A stretch of 64,000 bases of DNA, from NCBI GenBank assembly GCA_014529385.2, contig CM043969.1, positions 10,519,001 to 10,583,000 on the forward strand. Reading direction: 5' to 3'. Position numbers and translations under genes: made by a program. The notes under the pieces are model-generated. The model was given only the letters and a program-made list of their open reading frames with translations, ran no database searches and was not told the origin of the DNA. Shown here in pieces: positions 44,401-58,997 of this stretch. This DNA comes from Adiantum capillus-veneris (lineage: Eukaryota > Streptophyta > Polypodiopsida > Polypodiales > Pteridaceae). How positions within the stretch are numbered: position 1 is the stretch's first letter; the number at the start of each line of letters is the position of its first letter.

Positions 44401-46880
44401 ATGTTACAGAACACATGGATTGTGTCTACACAACCTTCTCCAAGAACTACACGTTCATCAAAGCGAGTTTATAAATCTGATGAAGAATCTGCCAAAAGCT
44501 TCCACAAAGTTCATAGCAGTGAGATATCAAACAATGAGGAGAGAAGGGCCAGAATAGAAGAGATGAAGAAGAAAGTTGTAGTTGCACACCAAGAGGAACC
44601 TCAGTAGAAGAAGGCAAGGTTTGAAAGAGAAAAACAAACTTACGAAAGAAGCCGCCAAGATGTAGGTGAGGACTTGGAAAGGCGGGTTCCAAAAGAGATA
44701 AGGATTCCCGCAACCAAAAACCATGCAAGTAAAGAAGTAGAGGACCCCATAGACTTTCTTGAACGCATGTACCCAGAAGCAGAGGCCCTAAAGTTAAAAG
44801 AAGCTCAAAAAGCTTAGAGGAAAGCAAGAGAAGATGCAACGGAGCAACAAAGACAGGCAGAGGCTATGGAACAAAGTGAGACACAACGAGACCAAGAAGA
44901 AATGTCTCTGAAGCCCACCTCACCTGCTACGGAGCAAGAAGACCACCCTATGCCAATCCCTCACCCTTCACCAATAGTTAGACCCAATGAGGGCGAGGAA
45001 GCCAAAGAAAAAGAGCCTGAACACCAAGAATAGGCAAAAACCAATTTTGAGCAGTTAAAAGCAACAAAAGCAGAGGCCACACCATCTACGACCACCCAAC
45101 AAGAAGCAGCCGAGGTGTCCACAAAGCCTCAAGAAGAAAAAGTAGCCGAGGCAACCGCACAGCCTCAAGGAGAGGTAGAAACCCCGACACAACCACAAGT
45201 AGCCACCAAAGAACCACCCAAGGAAGCACAAGCTAAAACTGCTGAAACATCTAGGTAGCCTACACAGTCTGAAGAATGGGAGACAAATGACGAAGTCATC
45301 CTACAAGTAAATGAATATGCCAAGCAGATGCAACAGATGACCAAAAAAATATGAACAGCAGCACTTAGCCGCAGTGCTAAGGCTAGAGAGCTGGAAATGG
45401 TCATCGATGCTCTACAAGGAGAGTTAGATGACAGGATGAATGTCATCTCAGATCTACAAACACAAGTCAACGAGCTGAAAGCTGAAGCTGAACAACACCA
45501 GCTAGCCAAAGAAAAGCAGTAGAAGGAAATGGAGGAGCTGGGAGAACTTCTCACTAAGTTATCTGATGCCTGCAAGACCAAAGATCAACACTGATAGAGG
45601 TAACAAATGAACTCCTAACCACAACTCTGTCAGTACACAAGATCCAAGTGCAGCTCGATGTAGCAAATGCTTCTCTGCAATACTCTGAGAAAAGAACTAA
45701 TGATCAGACAACATTTTTAAGATAGATCAGACAAATCCTGTTGTCGCCTCGATCAAAGGCACAGATGAAGTCTATAAGGCTTTGGAAAAGAGGAATAAGG
45801 ATCTCGAGCTAGAGCTAAAGCTAGAGCAATCACAGAGAAGAGACCTTGCACTAATGCGGGTACAACGAGAAGAACAATTGCTCAAGGAGATAGCCGAGCT
45901 AAAAACAATCAATCAGCTATTGAGAGATGGAAAACCAGAGACACAAGAAGAAGCAGGTACCTCTGAGAAACGGACTATCAAAATTCTCTCAGTCTCTTTT
46001 GTTGAGATGGAAACACAGCCGAGAAAAGGGCTAGAAGAAGAAAATTTTCAGGTACCACTCACAGATGCTGAGCAAGTGTCCATGGTCCAACTTTCTAAAG
46101 CTGAGGAAGATGCACTAAAGGAACAGGTTTCTCAGGAGACAGATGCAGAATGGAAAGCGGAAAGCAGCGATGGATTGGGAGTTGAGAGTTCTCCACTCAG
46201 TCAATGTCACTTAGCTCACTCCCAACAAAATCAATGCACAATGGCATCAACAATTATTGCCATACCCTTTGATCAAGGTAGGGATATTACAGATAAAAGA
46301 AAGACTATATAAAGATATGCAGGCAGAAGGCACAGAGGATGTCCACCCCAAGTGGAGAAAGAGCTCGTTGAACAAGAATCCAAGATATCTGATTCTGTTC
46401 ACAAGAGCACCTACAGCCCTTCAGAAAGACCCAACCTTTTGTCCTTTACCAAGGGTAAGGACATGGCAAGCATATGAAGCATTAGAAAGAAACGGCCTAC
46501 ATGGCTGAACTATCCACGATTGCCAGCTCCAGAGCAGGGACCGGCAACAGAGGAGTACATGGGGAAAACCCTAATGAATTCCATGACTTTATTCAAGAGC
46601 CTTCCTGACCTCTCATGTGCCATGCTATACAAGATCTGCATAATGCTGCTCACATGTATTGAAGCTTTTCACGAGCTAGAGCAAGCAGGAGCACTATGGA
46701 TGTCGTTCCTCGAAGGCAATAAGGGTCTCTGCTACGACTTAAGTGGCCAGCCTAAGAAGTCCTTTATGTCTTCTACGGACGATGCATGTTTTTGCCCTCA
46801 AGCAATATGTTGGCGTTTAAGGAAGCATTTTATACAGGGTTCTTCACTTGGAGAACGAAGATATTTGGGCCAGTGATAAG
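44401..46880 (+). pseudogene. Long coiled-coil reading frame broken by in-frame stops
   Basis: One frame stays open from 44401 to 45591 (397 codons) apart from TAG at 44605, 44815, 45031, 45256 and 45520 and TGA at 45352. It is rich in Glu, Lys and Gln with heptad-like stretches (for example ELEMVIDALQGELDDRMNVISDLQTQVNELKAE). A shift near 45592 leads on through coiled coil to 46312 (176 open codons from 45782), then degenerate frames to about 46880. Weaker coding continues to a purine tract at 47084. I recognise no domain. Position after a chromodomain integrase and before a polypurine tract and LTR-like region suggests a retroelement's gag-like or 3'-terminal ORF. A captured host coiled-coil gene is the alternative. 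Confidence 0.5.
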
Positions 46881-47083
46881 CAACCTCACATCCAGATTTG
46901 TTGGCTACTCAGCCATTGAGCTTAAAAACAAAGTCACCATGTAGTTCTTGCAGGTTCCTGACAAAGAGAGAAGACTAAATATGAGAAAGACTTACACGCA
47001 CTTAAAGACCGCCTCGCCAACCGTCAACCCAAAGACAACTTCAGCCCATGAAGCTGTGTCAAAGGATGACACAGTCAAGGAGG

Positions 47084-47094
47084 GGGGAATTTAA
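47084..47094 (+). promoter_or_regulatory. Possible polypurine tract
   Basis: AAGGAGGGGGGAA at the end of the degenerate reading frame, next to an LTR-like region. Confidence 0.45.
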
Positions 47095-47440
47095 GTAGCA
47101 AGCTAACTTGGATATCATTTTTCGAAGCTCTCATTGTAAAAACACTTATTATTTTGATCAACCGGGAATATTATAGCTCCTACTTTCTAGATGAACATTG
47201 TAATTGATGAGCTATGGCTACAAGCTTCCAAATTGTATTAACCTATCTTTAGTCAGCGCTCCCAGATTATTAGTTTCGACCACAAAAACCTTGGCTAGGG
47301 TATAAAAGACAATTTTTGTAAGTTTTTCACAAGTTTTGGATAATAGAAATACAGCATGAGCTAATGGCGTTCACTTCTCTCCTTCTCGCGCTTCCTACTC
47401 CCTTCCTGGTTGTCACATTGTAGTGACGTCTATTGCGTTG
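47095..47440 (+). repeat. LTR-like region with TATA box
   Basis: Follows the purine tract, has TATAAAAGAC at 47301-47310, then a CTTCTC-rich stretch. No matching second LTR and no TG start, so the call is tentative. Confidence 0.35.
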
Positions 47441-48200
47441 CAACCGCAGGTAAGAGCTCTATGCATTAACGTAAACATTTCATGGTAATCAATATCTTTT
47501 GACATCACCGACCCATGGCCTAATTTCCTCATAAGTAGGAATCTAAGCTTTAAAATCATAAACTAAGTATAGGTGGGGTATTGGGGCATCATTGCTAAGC
47601 ATTTAGATGCATTCTGGGTCGAAAATGACTAGGTAAAAAACTCACTGTTGTTAATAATCGTGATTTTTTCACTTGACCTAAAGTGAGATTTGAGACCATA
47701 AGAATGTGTGCTTAGGTCTTATAAACATGTCCTAGAAGTTTTGTAACGTTTGGATGTCATTTGATGCTATAACATATGTGATTTGATGCTATAACGGATG
47801 TGATTTGTTTGCTGATGAGCGATTAGCTTTTGGTGATTTCAGCCATTTGAGTGTAGCTTGAGTTAGATGTGAGTTGTCTGTTGTTCTCCAAGAGAGTGAC
47901 AACCTCTTTTAGCCTGTATGCACTAGTTGAGTGAGCTTCGTCCCATGGATTGACAACTATATTCGTGGTTCTCGCTACGTCTACAATAAGATAGGAGTGA
48001 GGTTAGACACCCGTCCCACACATCTTCACAGTCACGTGTCCACTCCAAGGGATCATTCTTAACTGCTTACTTCATATAATACAATAAATGTGATGCCAAA
48101 GGTATGAAACGAGATAGATATTTAACCTTCTATATGAAAGTGGCCAATTGTCTGGTATCTTTTGGAGATGATAGCAATAAGAAAGCCTCCACTTTCTCTA
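47441..48200. other. Non-coding, nothing firm
   Basis: Only a 22-bp direct repeat (GTGATTTGATGCTATAAC) near 47750-47805. Confidence 0.5.
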
Positions 48201-48208
48201 AATCTGCT

Positions 48209-48742
48209 TCAATCCCATTTTTTGGAATCACATGTCCAAGAAGCTTCTTCCTTGGCTGCACCAAAATGAAATTTCTTAGGGTTCAACTGACCCCTGCATT
48301 CATCATACCTTGCAAAATTTATTTCAAGCTTTTGAACATGCTCTTTACTTGAACTGTATACACAGAAATCATCTATGAATCCTTTGACAAGCTTCCCAAG
48401 GAACGGGGTAAGGACCCAAGCCACTTTTCTTTCAAAAGCTCCAGGCCCATTTTTCAACTCAAAAGGAAGGCATCAAAAGAAAAAACAATCCCATGGCGTG
48501 ATAAAAGTAGTCTTTTACCGGTCTTCAGAAGCAAGAATAAGCTAAAAATATCCGGAATAGCCATCACAGACATTGTATCTTTCAAAGATAGCCACTGCAT
48601 CTAAAAGTTGATCAATGAAAGGTAAAGGGTAAGGATCTTTCTTGGTCACTATATTTAATGGCTTGTAATCAATGCAAACTCTCCAACACCCATCTTTCTT
48701 TTGAGTGACCACTGTAGGGCTTGCCCATTCAGCATTATCCAA
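48209..48742 (-). pseudogene. Gypsy reverse transcriptase fragment
   Basis: Minus strand: EWASPTVVTQKKDGCWRVCIDYKPLN, PLPFIDQLLDA, YNVCDGYSGYF, TTFITPWDCF, then GFIDDFCVYSSS with the catalytic FIDD. Stops interrupt near 48540 and 48460. Truncated at both ends; at 48745 it abuts the repeat shared with 44204-44400. Confidence 0.85.
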
Positions 48743-48747
48743 GTAAA

Positions 48748-48960
48748 TCCGGTCCTCAACTATTGTAACATTCTCTAATACTCTCTCTTGAAAAAGTATT
48801 GTTCATGCCAAGTTAATTAAGTACTATGCTTATGTTGCTACCATCAATTAAGTTCATCCTCTATGTTCTCATTGAATCTCACAAAAATGCTCACTCTAAT
48901 TCTCTTAATTCCACTATTCTCAAATTAGTTCATAGGCCATTTCCATTACATCATGGGTTA
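48748..48960. repeat. Diverged direct repeat, copy 2
   Basis: Counterpart of 44204-44400. Confidence 0.5.
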
Positions 48961-48999
48961 TCACAGTGTTAAGAAAAAAACCATTCAAGCTATAGCCTT

Positions 49000-50460
49000 A
49001 CAAGTTGGACAATTGGTGGTGGATCTTACACCTAGATACTAGGATGGAAAATTGTTGGACATTCAATTATTCCTCCATGCTGGGCATGTTTTGAACGACT
49101 AGACTGAACCGTCTACTATCTATGACATGTAGCTTGGACAAGTGGTGGACCTTCAAACATAAAACCCAATGTACAACATGACATGTCTTCTCCATGTTTT
49201 AATGGAGCCTAGTTTCGACATATGGTAGAGCTTGCTTCTCTCCTAGTCTCGATGGATCCTATCTTGGTGAAGTGGTGGGGTTTGCTTCTTTCCATAGATG
49301 GAGTAGGTGTTGGAGATTTGGTTCTGTCCATGTTCCAATAATAGCTTGGATAAGTGGTGGAACTTGAAACAAACTCCCTCATGGAAAGCATGTCATGGGT
49401 TACCAAGGTGGTGAAAGAAAAATCTTTCAAAATAAAGCCTTAAAGGTTGGACCAGTGGTGGACCTTCAATTACTTATTCATCCCATCTTAGAAAAGTAGC
49501 ACAACTTGCATCTATAAGGCTGGGAATGTAGTGGACTATTACATTAAAGCCTATACTATGTATATTGTGTAGCTTGGACAAGTGGTGGACCTTGAAACAA
49601 GAAACCCAAAGTAGAAACAAAATTGGTTTTTAGGTTCTAATGGAAACTAGTTTGGATATATGGTAAAGCTTGCTTGTATCCCACTTTCAATGGATCCTAG
49701 CTTGGCCAGATTATGGAGCTTGCTTGATTCTCTCCATGTTTTAAGGATGTATAGATGGTGAAACCTTTCTCTTCTATTCAAGTTTTAATGGAACTAGCTT
49801 GGACAAGTGGTGAACCTTTAAAAAGAACATTTCATGGAGAAAATCTAATCGGTTATCGAGGTGATAAGGAAAAAAAATTCAAGTTATAGCCTTACATGTT
49901 GAACTAGTGGTGGACCTTGCACCTAGATACTAGGATGGACAAGTGCTAGAATAGTTCACTATGACATGTAGCTTGGACAAGTGGTGGACCTTGAAACAAA
50001 AAACCCAATGTAAAACATAGCATGGGTTCTCCATGTTTTAATGGATCCAAGTTTGGAGATATGGTGAATCTTGCTTCTCTCCCACTTTCAATGGATTATG
50101 TCTTGGACGAGTGGTGGAGCTTGCTCTTCTCCATGCTTCAAAGAAGCATAGATGGGACAAATGTTGAAGATTTTCTTCTAACGTGCTCCAATGGAGATAG
50201 CTTGGACAAGTGGTGGAACTTCAAACAAAATCCTTCATGGACAACATATCATGGGTTATCAAGGTGGTGCAATAAAAAACATTCAAGATATACCCTAACA
50301 GCTTGGACAAGTGTGGTGGACCAAGTCACTATTTGGACGTGGTGGAGATTTGGTCTTAACCACCTACTATCTATGTATCAAAACTCGGAGAAGCGGTTGT
50401 GCTTTGCTTCTCTTCATGTTTTTATGAGCCTAGATTGGACAAGTGGTGGACCCTGAAACA
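49000..50460 (+). repeat. Minisatellite B, plus orientation
   Basis: At least a dozen copies of the core AGCTTGGACAAGTGGTGGA (with CCTTGAAAC or GCTTGCTTCTC following) at irregular spacing, for example near 49133, 49350, 49570, 49797, 49970, 50100, 50205, 50303 and 50435. CCATGTTTTAATGGA is a common spacer. ORFs across it are not genes. Confidence 0.88.
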
Positions 50461-50835
50461 TGATCAAATCAAGAAACCAAGCAAGACAAATTGATTCAAG
50501 ATGCACTTCCTAAATGCTTCATTGATTTGAATCATTCATCACCGTGTAAAGATTGGGAGGAATTAGTCAGCACGTATACGGTCTATGAAGCAGTTTATAA
50601 AACAATTCGAACGCTATGTGAGTAATGGCTCAAAAATAGTTTATACATAGAACAAAGAAAATTGAGTTTCTAGATGAAGCAATAAAATATATGCAATGGG
50701 CAATTCACCTTCAAAAGGATAAAATTCAGTTTATAGATTTGTCATGGTCCATCTATGTGGTGAGCCCAGAGATGGAAGGAAATCTCTACTTAAACACAAA
50801 TAGACGTATGCCATGGATGTAAGGTACCACCAAAG
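50461..50835. other. Spacer at the centre of the inverted array
   Basis: No copies of the core motif and no gene recognised. The motif orientation flips across this stretch. Confidence 0.5.
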
Positions 50836-51459
50836 GTTTAATCGTAGGTTTGGTCTTAAGATCCACCACTTGTGGAACCTCTACTTTCTTTTAATACGGA
50901 GATTTGGTTTGCAAGCTCACAAACTACCCAAAATCTACTTCATTGATGCTAGAAGAGAAGCACGGTCCACCACTTGTCCAAGCTATGCTTCCTTAGAACA
51001 CATTAAGAAAAACATCCACCACTTCTTCACATTTTCATGAGTAATGAAGTACACAATCCATCACTTGTTCAAACTTTTTTCTCTAATAGAATGGCTAGGC
51101 AGCTAATGTCCGAGGTCCACCACTTATTGAATCTTGTTTCCATTGGATTATAGAGAGGACAAATGTCCACCATCTATCCAAGAAAGAATTCATTGAAATA
51201 AATAAAGGTCCACCAACTGTCCCGTTTACTTAAAAGAAACTACTCTAGAAGGTCCATTGATTTTCTAGTAGTCCACTCTATGATGTATCGTGAAGGGTTT
51301 GCTTTTAAAGTCTAGCACTTTCCACACTAGTATCTTATGGAGAGTGGAGAGAAGTAAGATCCACCACTTGTATAGGTTAAGCTCCACTAAAGCATAGGCA
51401 AAAGCAAGTTCCACCACTTGTCCAAGCTATAAGGTTAACCACTTGCTTTAAGGTTGACC
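50836..51459 (-). repeat. Minisatellite B, minus orientation (left of the hAT element)
   Basis: Reverse-complement cores (TCCACCACTTGTCCAAGCT) near 50860, 50965, 51016, 51057, 51116, 51168, 51359 and 51408. Interrupted by the hAT insertion at 51460. Confidence 0.88.
51452..51459. repeat. hAT target-site duplication, left (GGTTGACC)
   Basis: Repeated exactly at 62273-62280. An 8-bp duplication is diagnostic of hAT insertion. A paralogous array unit at 62472-62535 shows the uninterrupted sequence AAGGTTGACCACCTATG. Confidence 0.88.
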
Positions 51460-51544
51460 AACGTTGCATTTATACCCCCGTATAACAAAAATTATACGTA
51501 TAAAACGTCATTATACGCCGCATTTCCGAATAATACCCGAATAC

Positions 51545-51650
51545 CCGTATAAAACAATTTTCGATCGAGATATTTTTCGAACAAAAAATATCTCGATCGA
51601 AAATGCCTATATATATACAACTGTCGTCGTATTCGATCGAAAACCATTAT
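51545..51650. promoter_or_regulatory. Left subterminal palindromes
   Basis: TTTTCGATCGA, TATCTCGATCGAAAA and TTCGATCGAAAA repeats, mirrored at the right end (62045-62145). In hAT elements subterminal repeats bind transposase; here that role is inferred. Confidence 0.55.
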
Positions 51651-52117
51651 GGAGCTTTTGGGAGTTAGCAGAGCTTGGAGCTTTTGAGAGATTAGCAGAT
51701 AGTGATAGCCCCTTCGGTTTACAGCGGTTTTCAGGAATATTTTTTAATTTCTAGTAAATACTAACTTTTTTTTTGTGTTGTGCCAGACTTGTGTGCTGCA
51801 GTAATTTCGACTCTCACCACAAAGTTGGCTTGCAGGTCGTAGGCCACTTCGTGGTGTGTAGCCATATGGCTCACTCCAGAAGTGTGTAGAATATAGTATC
51901 CTTTCCCGTGGTGTGTAGTCATATGACTCACTTCAGGGAAGGCTTAGGGTAAATTTAGATTCTCACTCGTATGGTGTAGTAGTATACCTCTCACCATAGA
52001 GATGAGTTAGGATTAGAGGTCGACTCGTGGAGTGTAGTAGGCATGATGCTACACCTCTCACTTCAGAGTGGCCTATAAAATTTACAATCTTAAATTAAGT
52101 CAATGTTGATTATTCTA

Positions 52118-52862
52118 CATAGAAGCACAAAGATTAACGTTCGTCATTTTAAGAGTGCAGAGATGCATACTTTATGCCGTCTTCACCTTAATGTGACTTT
52201 CGTTATTTTTGTGCTTCTATTTCTGTAGTAACATCATTGTTCATCAGCAGATGACTTGGTTTTACTCTGAACGTAGATATATACAACAATTGATTTACAT
52301 TTGAGATTGTTGAGCTATTTGTTGATAGTTGTGTTGTGTGTTCCACACACTCCATTAGAAATAGCTAATAAAATTTACAATTTTAGGTTAATTTTTTCTA
52401 TCATATGTGTTACATAGAAACAGAAGCGTTACCACTCGTTATATTAAGAGTGAAAAGATGCATATTTTCATGCCCTCTTCATCTTAATGTGACATACTGG
52501 TTACTTGTGTGTTTCATATTCCAAAGGAACATCATTTTTCATCATTAAATGACTTGGTGTTGTTTTGGACATAAACACATACGATAGGTAACTTACATCT
52601 GCAATTGTTAATTTATCCGCTAATAGTTGTGTTGTGAGTTACAGAAGCGTTACCACTCGTTATATTAAGAGTGAACAGATGCATATTTTCATGCCCTCTT
52701 CATCTTAATGTGACATATTGGTTACTCGTGTGTTTCATATTCCAAAGGAACGCTATTTTTCATCATTAAATGACTTGGTGTTGTTTTGGACGTAAACACA
52801 TACGATAGGTAACTTACATCTACAATTGTTAATTTATCCGCTAATAGTTGTGTTGTGAGTTC
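52118..52862. repeat. Tandem repeats, 221-bp period, in the hAT left arm
   Basis: Two close copies (52421-52641 and 52642-52862, beginning CAGAAGCGTTACCACTCGTT) and a diverged third at about 52118-52360. Upstream, 51830-52070 has three smaller GTGGTGTGTAGCCATATGGC-like units. Confidence 0.85.
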
Positions 52863-53070
52863 CACACACTTTATCAGGGATTAGATTGATAAAAACTATC
52901 AATCTACTTTTCAACAGCATCCAGGCCTTGTGTTGAGAATATCTCACACTAGCTGGGCTGTTCACATGTACGATTTTCCAATCCTTTAGATGTGATTTCT
53001 TTCATCATCTCACACTTCTGCACATAGCAGGGTCCAGTTCTTGTGCTGAGAGCATCTCACACTCCTGGCC

Positions 53071-53179
<109 letters not shown>

Positions 53180-53365
53180 ATTTTCATGGTCGATTCGCAC
53201 AATGTGGTTTGTAATCATAAAATTCTCTTTAATTTGCAATAATTTCATATTGTTTAATAAATTTGTATCATCATTTAATATATATAGGTTTAACACTCAT
53301 TATATAATAACTATGGTGTACAATCTTATAGTAAGATTCTTAATTTATAATTTTGTCATACAGAT

Positions 53366-54292
53366 ATGGCAGACACGAAGCTAGCGAAACATCAACAAAA
53401 GTTCGTCTTCGAAGTGACTGTGAGACACTTTCATTACATGTCAGAGGCACAGATTAGGTGTTGTTTAAACCCTGTCGCTCCGAGGCATTTTTATCAGCTT
53501 ACAGAGACTCTGACCAAGTCTGTGTATGTTTAATTGAGCAAAAATTCTATGTTTGTCATTTGATATACTGTCAAATCAATTGAATGGGCATTTAAAAGTA
53601 ATGACATATATGCAGATATGGAAGAAGAACTCAACCACGCTGAAGCTCAGGCAATTTTTAAAGAAGAACAAGCTAGATGTGGACAAGCAGATCTTTCTAC
53701 TATTGCCAACATTGAAGAAGATGAATCTGAGCTGCATGGCGAACCATTAACCCTTAAAGAGTGTAAAAATCTTTGCCCTAATCACTTTGTATGCCATCAA
53801 CTATTTCAAATATGTGGCAATGCAAAAGATACAGCTTCGTTAAAGCTCTCTGATTTGCAACATAAAGGATTGGCATGTGTATTGCTCCAAAGGTTTATAC
53901 GAAAAGAGAGATGCCTACCAAACAACAACCAAGTAGCAATTTACTTTATCCAGCAATGCTATGTTCGATATGTTTTGCTGAAGAGAGTGGATTGGTCAGA
54001 TCGTCCAGACACCGTTGGCGTTGGACGTGGACGCTTTGAAGAAAAGGTGGCAGCACGCAATGCAAATAATCCAATGCCTCCTCGCAAGCGTCCTATTGTT
54101 TTACTTCTTGAAGAGTCAAAAACATTGATTGAATTAGCCAGCCAAGGACAAGACCTTGCTAGCCAAGGAGAAACACCAGACATGATTCGTGGCCGGATTC
54201 TTAAACTTGAAATAGAGATAAGTGATGCACAAGCAAATCTTCAACGATATGAATCATTGTATGGACCTTTGCCAGATGATACTACCACTTAA
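53366..54292 (+). CDS. Unrecognised second ORF carried by the hAT element
   Basis: I do not recognise this protein. The main part is a 224-codon ORF at 53618-54292. Upstream, 53366-53532 encodes MADTKLAKHQQKFVFEVTVRH... in a different frame and is followed by a GTATGT donor at 53524 and a GCAG acceptor at 53612-53615, but that splice does not keep the frame, so the true exon structure is open (alternative start at the ATG at 53618). The product is about 25-30 kDa, cysteine-containing in the middle (KECKNLCPNHFVCHQLFQICG), with a Lys/Arg-rich stretch (ARNANNPMPPRKR) and a helical C-terminus (ILKLEIEISDAQANLQRYESLYG). No stop codons break it, unlike the transposase. It converges on the transposase gene. 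A role in transposition or passenger cargo is only inference. Confidence 0.5.
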
Positions 54293-54682
54293 CATCAAGA
54301 TGTTGCTGAACCATCCCCTGAGCTAGGAATTACAGATTTTATCATAGACGAACTTATAGCAGATCTATCAAACTCACAAGTCACTCAAAAGGATTTTGTA
54401 ATCTCAAAATTATATGAAACTCTTTTCGTTGAGTGATTTCCCAGAACCTTGTTGTAATTTCAAACCTACATCGACTTTATGTAATTTTCATTCAACAAGA
54501 TATTATCGGCAGTTTATTATTTTCAATTGAAGAGACCACATCTCTTAATTGTGTATATATTTGAGTGTGAGTGAATATGTGTGTCTCAGAGAGAGAGAGA
54601 GGTTTGGATGTGAACGACAATGAGATAACACTTTCTTTCATCATATACAAAAACGTGTTGAGTAAGTATTACAATGGTACTC

Positions 54683-55340
54683 TCACAAATCATCTCCATC
54701 TTCAAAAACTGCAACCATATCATCTACTTCGTCCATATCTGAGCATTTTGAAACTATCTCCCATTCCATATAATCATCATCATCAACTTCTGCAGAAATA
54801 GCTTCATGCGTTTGGAAGACTCCATATTGCTTTTGAGCGGCTCTAGTTGCAATGTTTTGAGGCTTATAAATAAGTCTCATATTGCAAAAAACATACACCA
54901 AATCAGCAATGCGTTTAGTATGAAGTCTGTTTCTCTTTTTAGTGTGCACACAGTCGAATGCTGACCAGTTCCGCTCACAACTTCCACTTGATGCAGCTAC
55001 TGATAAAACTCTAACTGCAATGTGTTGCAACTCCACTTTCTCTCCACCGTACTCCTTCCACCATAAAGGTGCACTTGTTTTGCCAATGGCATCTATATGC
55101 CACGGATCCTAAAACATACCAGTTCTATTGGCATAATCTACTCGCTGATGAAAAGATACTTTTCCATCTTCGTGCCCTAAGAGTTGGGAGCACACTGTTT
55201 TGAAGTCGGACATAACTTCTTTGTTGGCAGATTGCTGATGCATTTGAAACTGAGGATCCAATACAAAAGCCGCACCATGCAATGGCGTATGCAATGATAG
55301 CCGACTTTTGAAAATCAAAGAAAAAGAAGAAAAAAAAAAC
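54683..55340 (-). pseudogene. hAT transposase, C-terminal part (hATC dimerisation domain)
   Basis: Minus strand: AAFVLDPQFQMHQ, a stop near 55110, then WWKEYGGEKVELQHIAVRVLSVAASSGSCERNWSAFDCVH...RLHTKRIADLVYVFCNMRLI, the conserved hATC signature, and an acidic tail (EVDDDDYMEWE) ending at 54683. It is the 3' end of the gene whose 5' part lies at 59530-60983; the block between them is an insertion. Confidence 0.85.
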
Positions 55341-55362
55341 TTATTTTTCCTCTGTTGAAGCC

Positions 55363-57208
<1,846 letters not shown>

Positions 57209-57409
57209 GTTAAGTATGGAGCCTGATTTACCCTTGTAATTTTCTGTGGTAAAAGCGCACATTTGTAAGGCCCCCATAATGAGGAGAAGCCATCGTGCGT
57301 GAAGGAAAATCACTCACCGAAACCCAAAATTTTCACGAACAAGAATCAGGGGCAACTTTAGGGGCCTCGGGGGCGGAGGCCCCCGAGACTTTTTTTCCCT
57401 CGCCGGAAT
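57209..57409. other. Linker between the two ~2-kb units
   Basis: About 200 bp containing GGGGCCTCGGGGGCGGAGGC near 57362. No gene. Confidence 0.5.
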
Positions 57410-58067
57410 ATTCTTGGCGACACTGTTGGAAGGCTCGGCACCGCCTGGTCAATCCTCCCAACACCCTTACGGGCATGACACACCCCCCCCCCCCCTCCGC
57501 TCTCCCGTATTCTTACACTCACCCTTTACACCCCACCCTCTCTCACACTTTTCCCCCCCACTTTCATTACCCCCCCCCCTTGGCCCGCTAATATTCTTTC
57601 CCCTAACCACCCCCCTCTTCCCCACCCGCTCGCCTCACCCTCCCCTCGGCTTCACTCACCCTTCCCTTGGACCACTATCCCCCACCATCCCCCCACACCA
57701 TTGACCTCTACCCCCCCCCCCCCCCCCCCCCCCGTCCTTGAGACAGCACACAAAACAGAGGATAAGACAACACCCCACCCCACCCCCTCCCCCCCACGGT
57801 GGGCAACCGCCCTAGGAGATTCCCCCTCCCTCTAGCGCCACCTCATCCCCTCTCTCTCTCTCTCTTCCGTTTCAGTCCCGAAGGCGCATCGCGCATGACA
57901 TGGAGCCCACGCCTCCATACACCACACACTCACCCTCATCCTCACCCACACCCCATCCACACACACACACACCACCCCCCCAACCCCCTCTCCCTCTCTC
58001 ACTCTCTGTTTCGGCAACAGCTGCCCGCCCTCCCGCTCTCTCTCCCTCTCGGCCTATATAGGCGCAA

Positions 58068-58146
<79 letters not shown>

Positions 58147-58341
58147 ACCACACACACATACACACACCCCACACACACACCCCCAAGCTTGCGTAGTTGC
58201 CGCGGGTCGCCGAACAGAAGAAGAAAAAAAAAATTAATAATAAATAAAAACATATATACATTATGTACATAAGCCCCCGTTCCCACCGCACGCTCGTGCA
58301 CACATATATACAGACACATGCACTCACACACACACACCCAT

Positions 58342-58381
<40 letters not shown>

Positions 58382-58997
58382 CCGCCCACGTGCACATACG
58401 TACACACACACGCGTATACGCACCACAAATTCAAAAAAATGAAGGACTTCACAACTACGACAACCACAAAAAGAAGAAGGATCCAAAGCACGCGCCGCCA
58501 ACATAAAAAAGAGGAAGTGCGTTGAAGGCATGCCTCGTCCGACCCCAAAAAGAAGTACGCTCGACACCGACGCACCGAAAACACACCATTCGCCGGCAAC
58601 ACGCAACCACGACGCCATCCCAGTAATTTATAGGTTATTTTCATCATTTTCTTTAGTTTTCACCTGAGCCATTGTAAATTCCCATTTTTTGTAAATATCC
58701 TCTCTCTAGGTGATGGTCACAAAGGCCCACCTAGAGATTCCCATCTTTTAATAACCTCCCAAAACAAAGCAAGGGTCAACCACACCGGGCCCACCACTTG
58801 CTTTGTCTCCCCGATTAAGCTTACCCTAACCACACTGGGATTACCATAATCCAAGCAACCAACACCTATAAATTGGCACTGAGAGGTCACTATCCGGGGG
58901 GGGGGGGCAATTCATGAGGAGCCAAGCATTTGGTAGAGTGTAGTGGGAAGGATTGACACTATCACCATCACGGGGAGGGGGCTTGTGTGTTGGGTTT
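57410..58997. repeat. ~2-kb low-complexity unit, copy 2
   Basis: Same order of segments as copy 1 with shorter microsatellites: (TC)n at 58071-58143, (TA)n near 58347-58376, TATA-like at 58865-58873. Non-repetitive parts are nearly identical to copy 1. Confidence 0.85.

Noticed and set aside
49000-51060. ORFs across minisatellite B, for example 50022-50456
   Set aside because: They read through the repeated core; no independent support.
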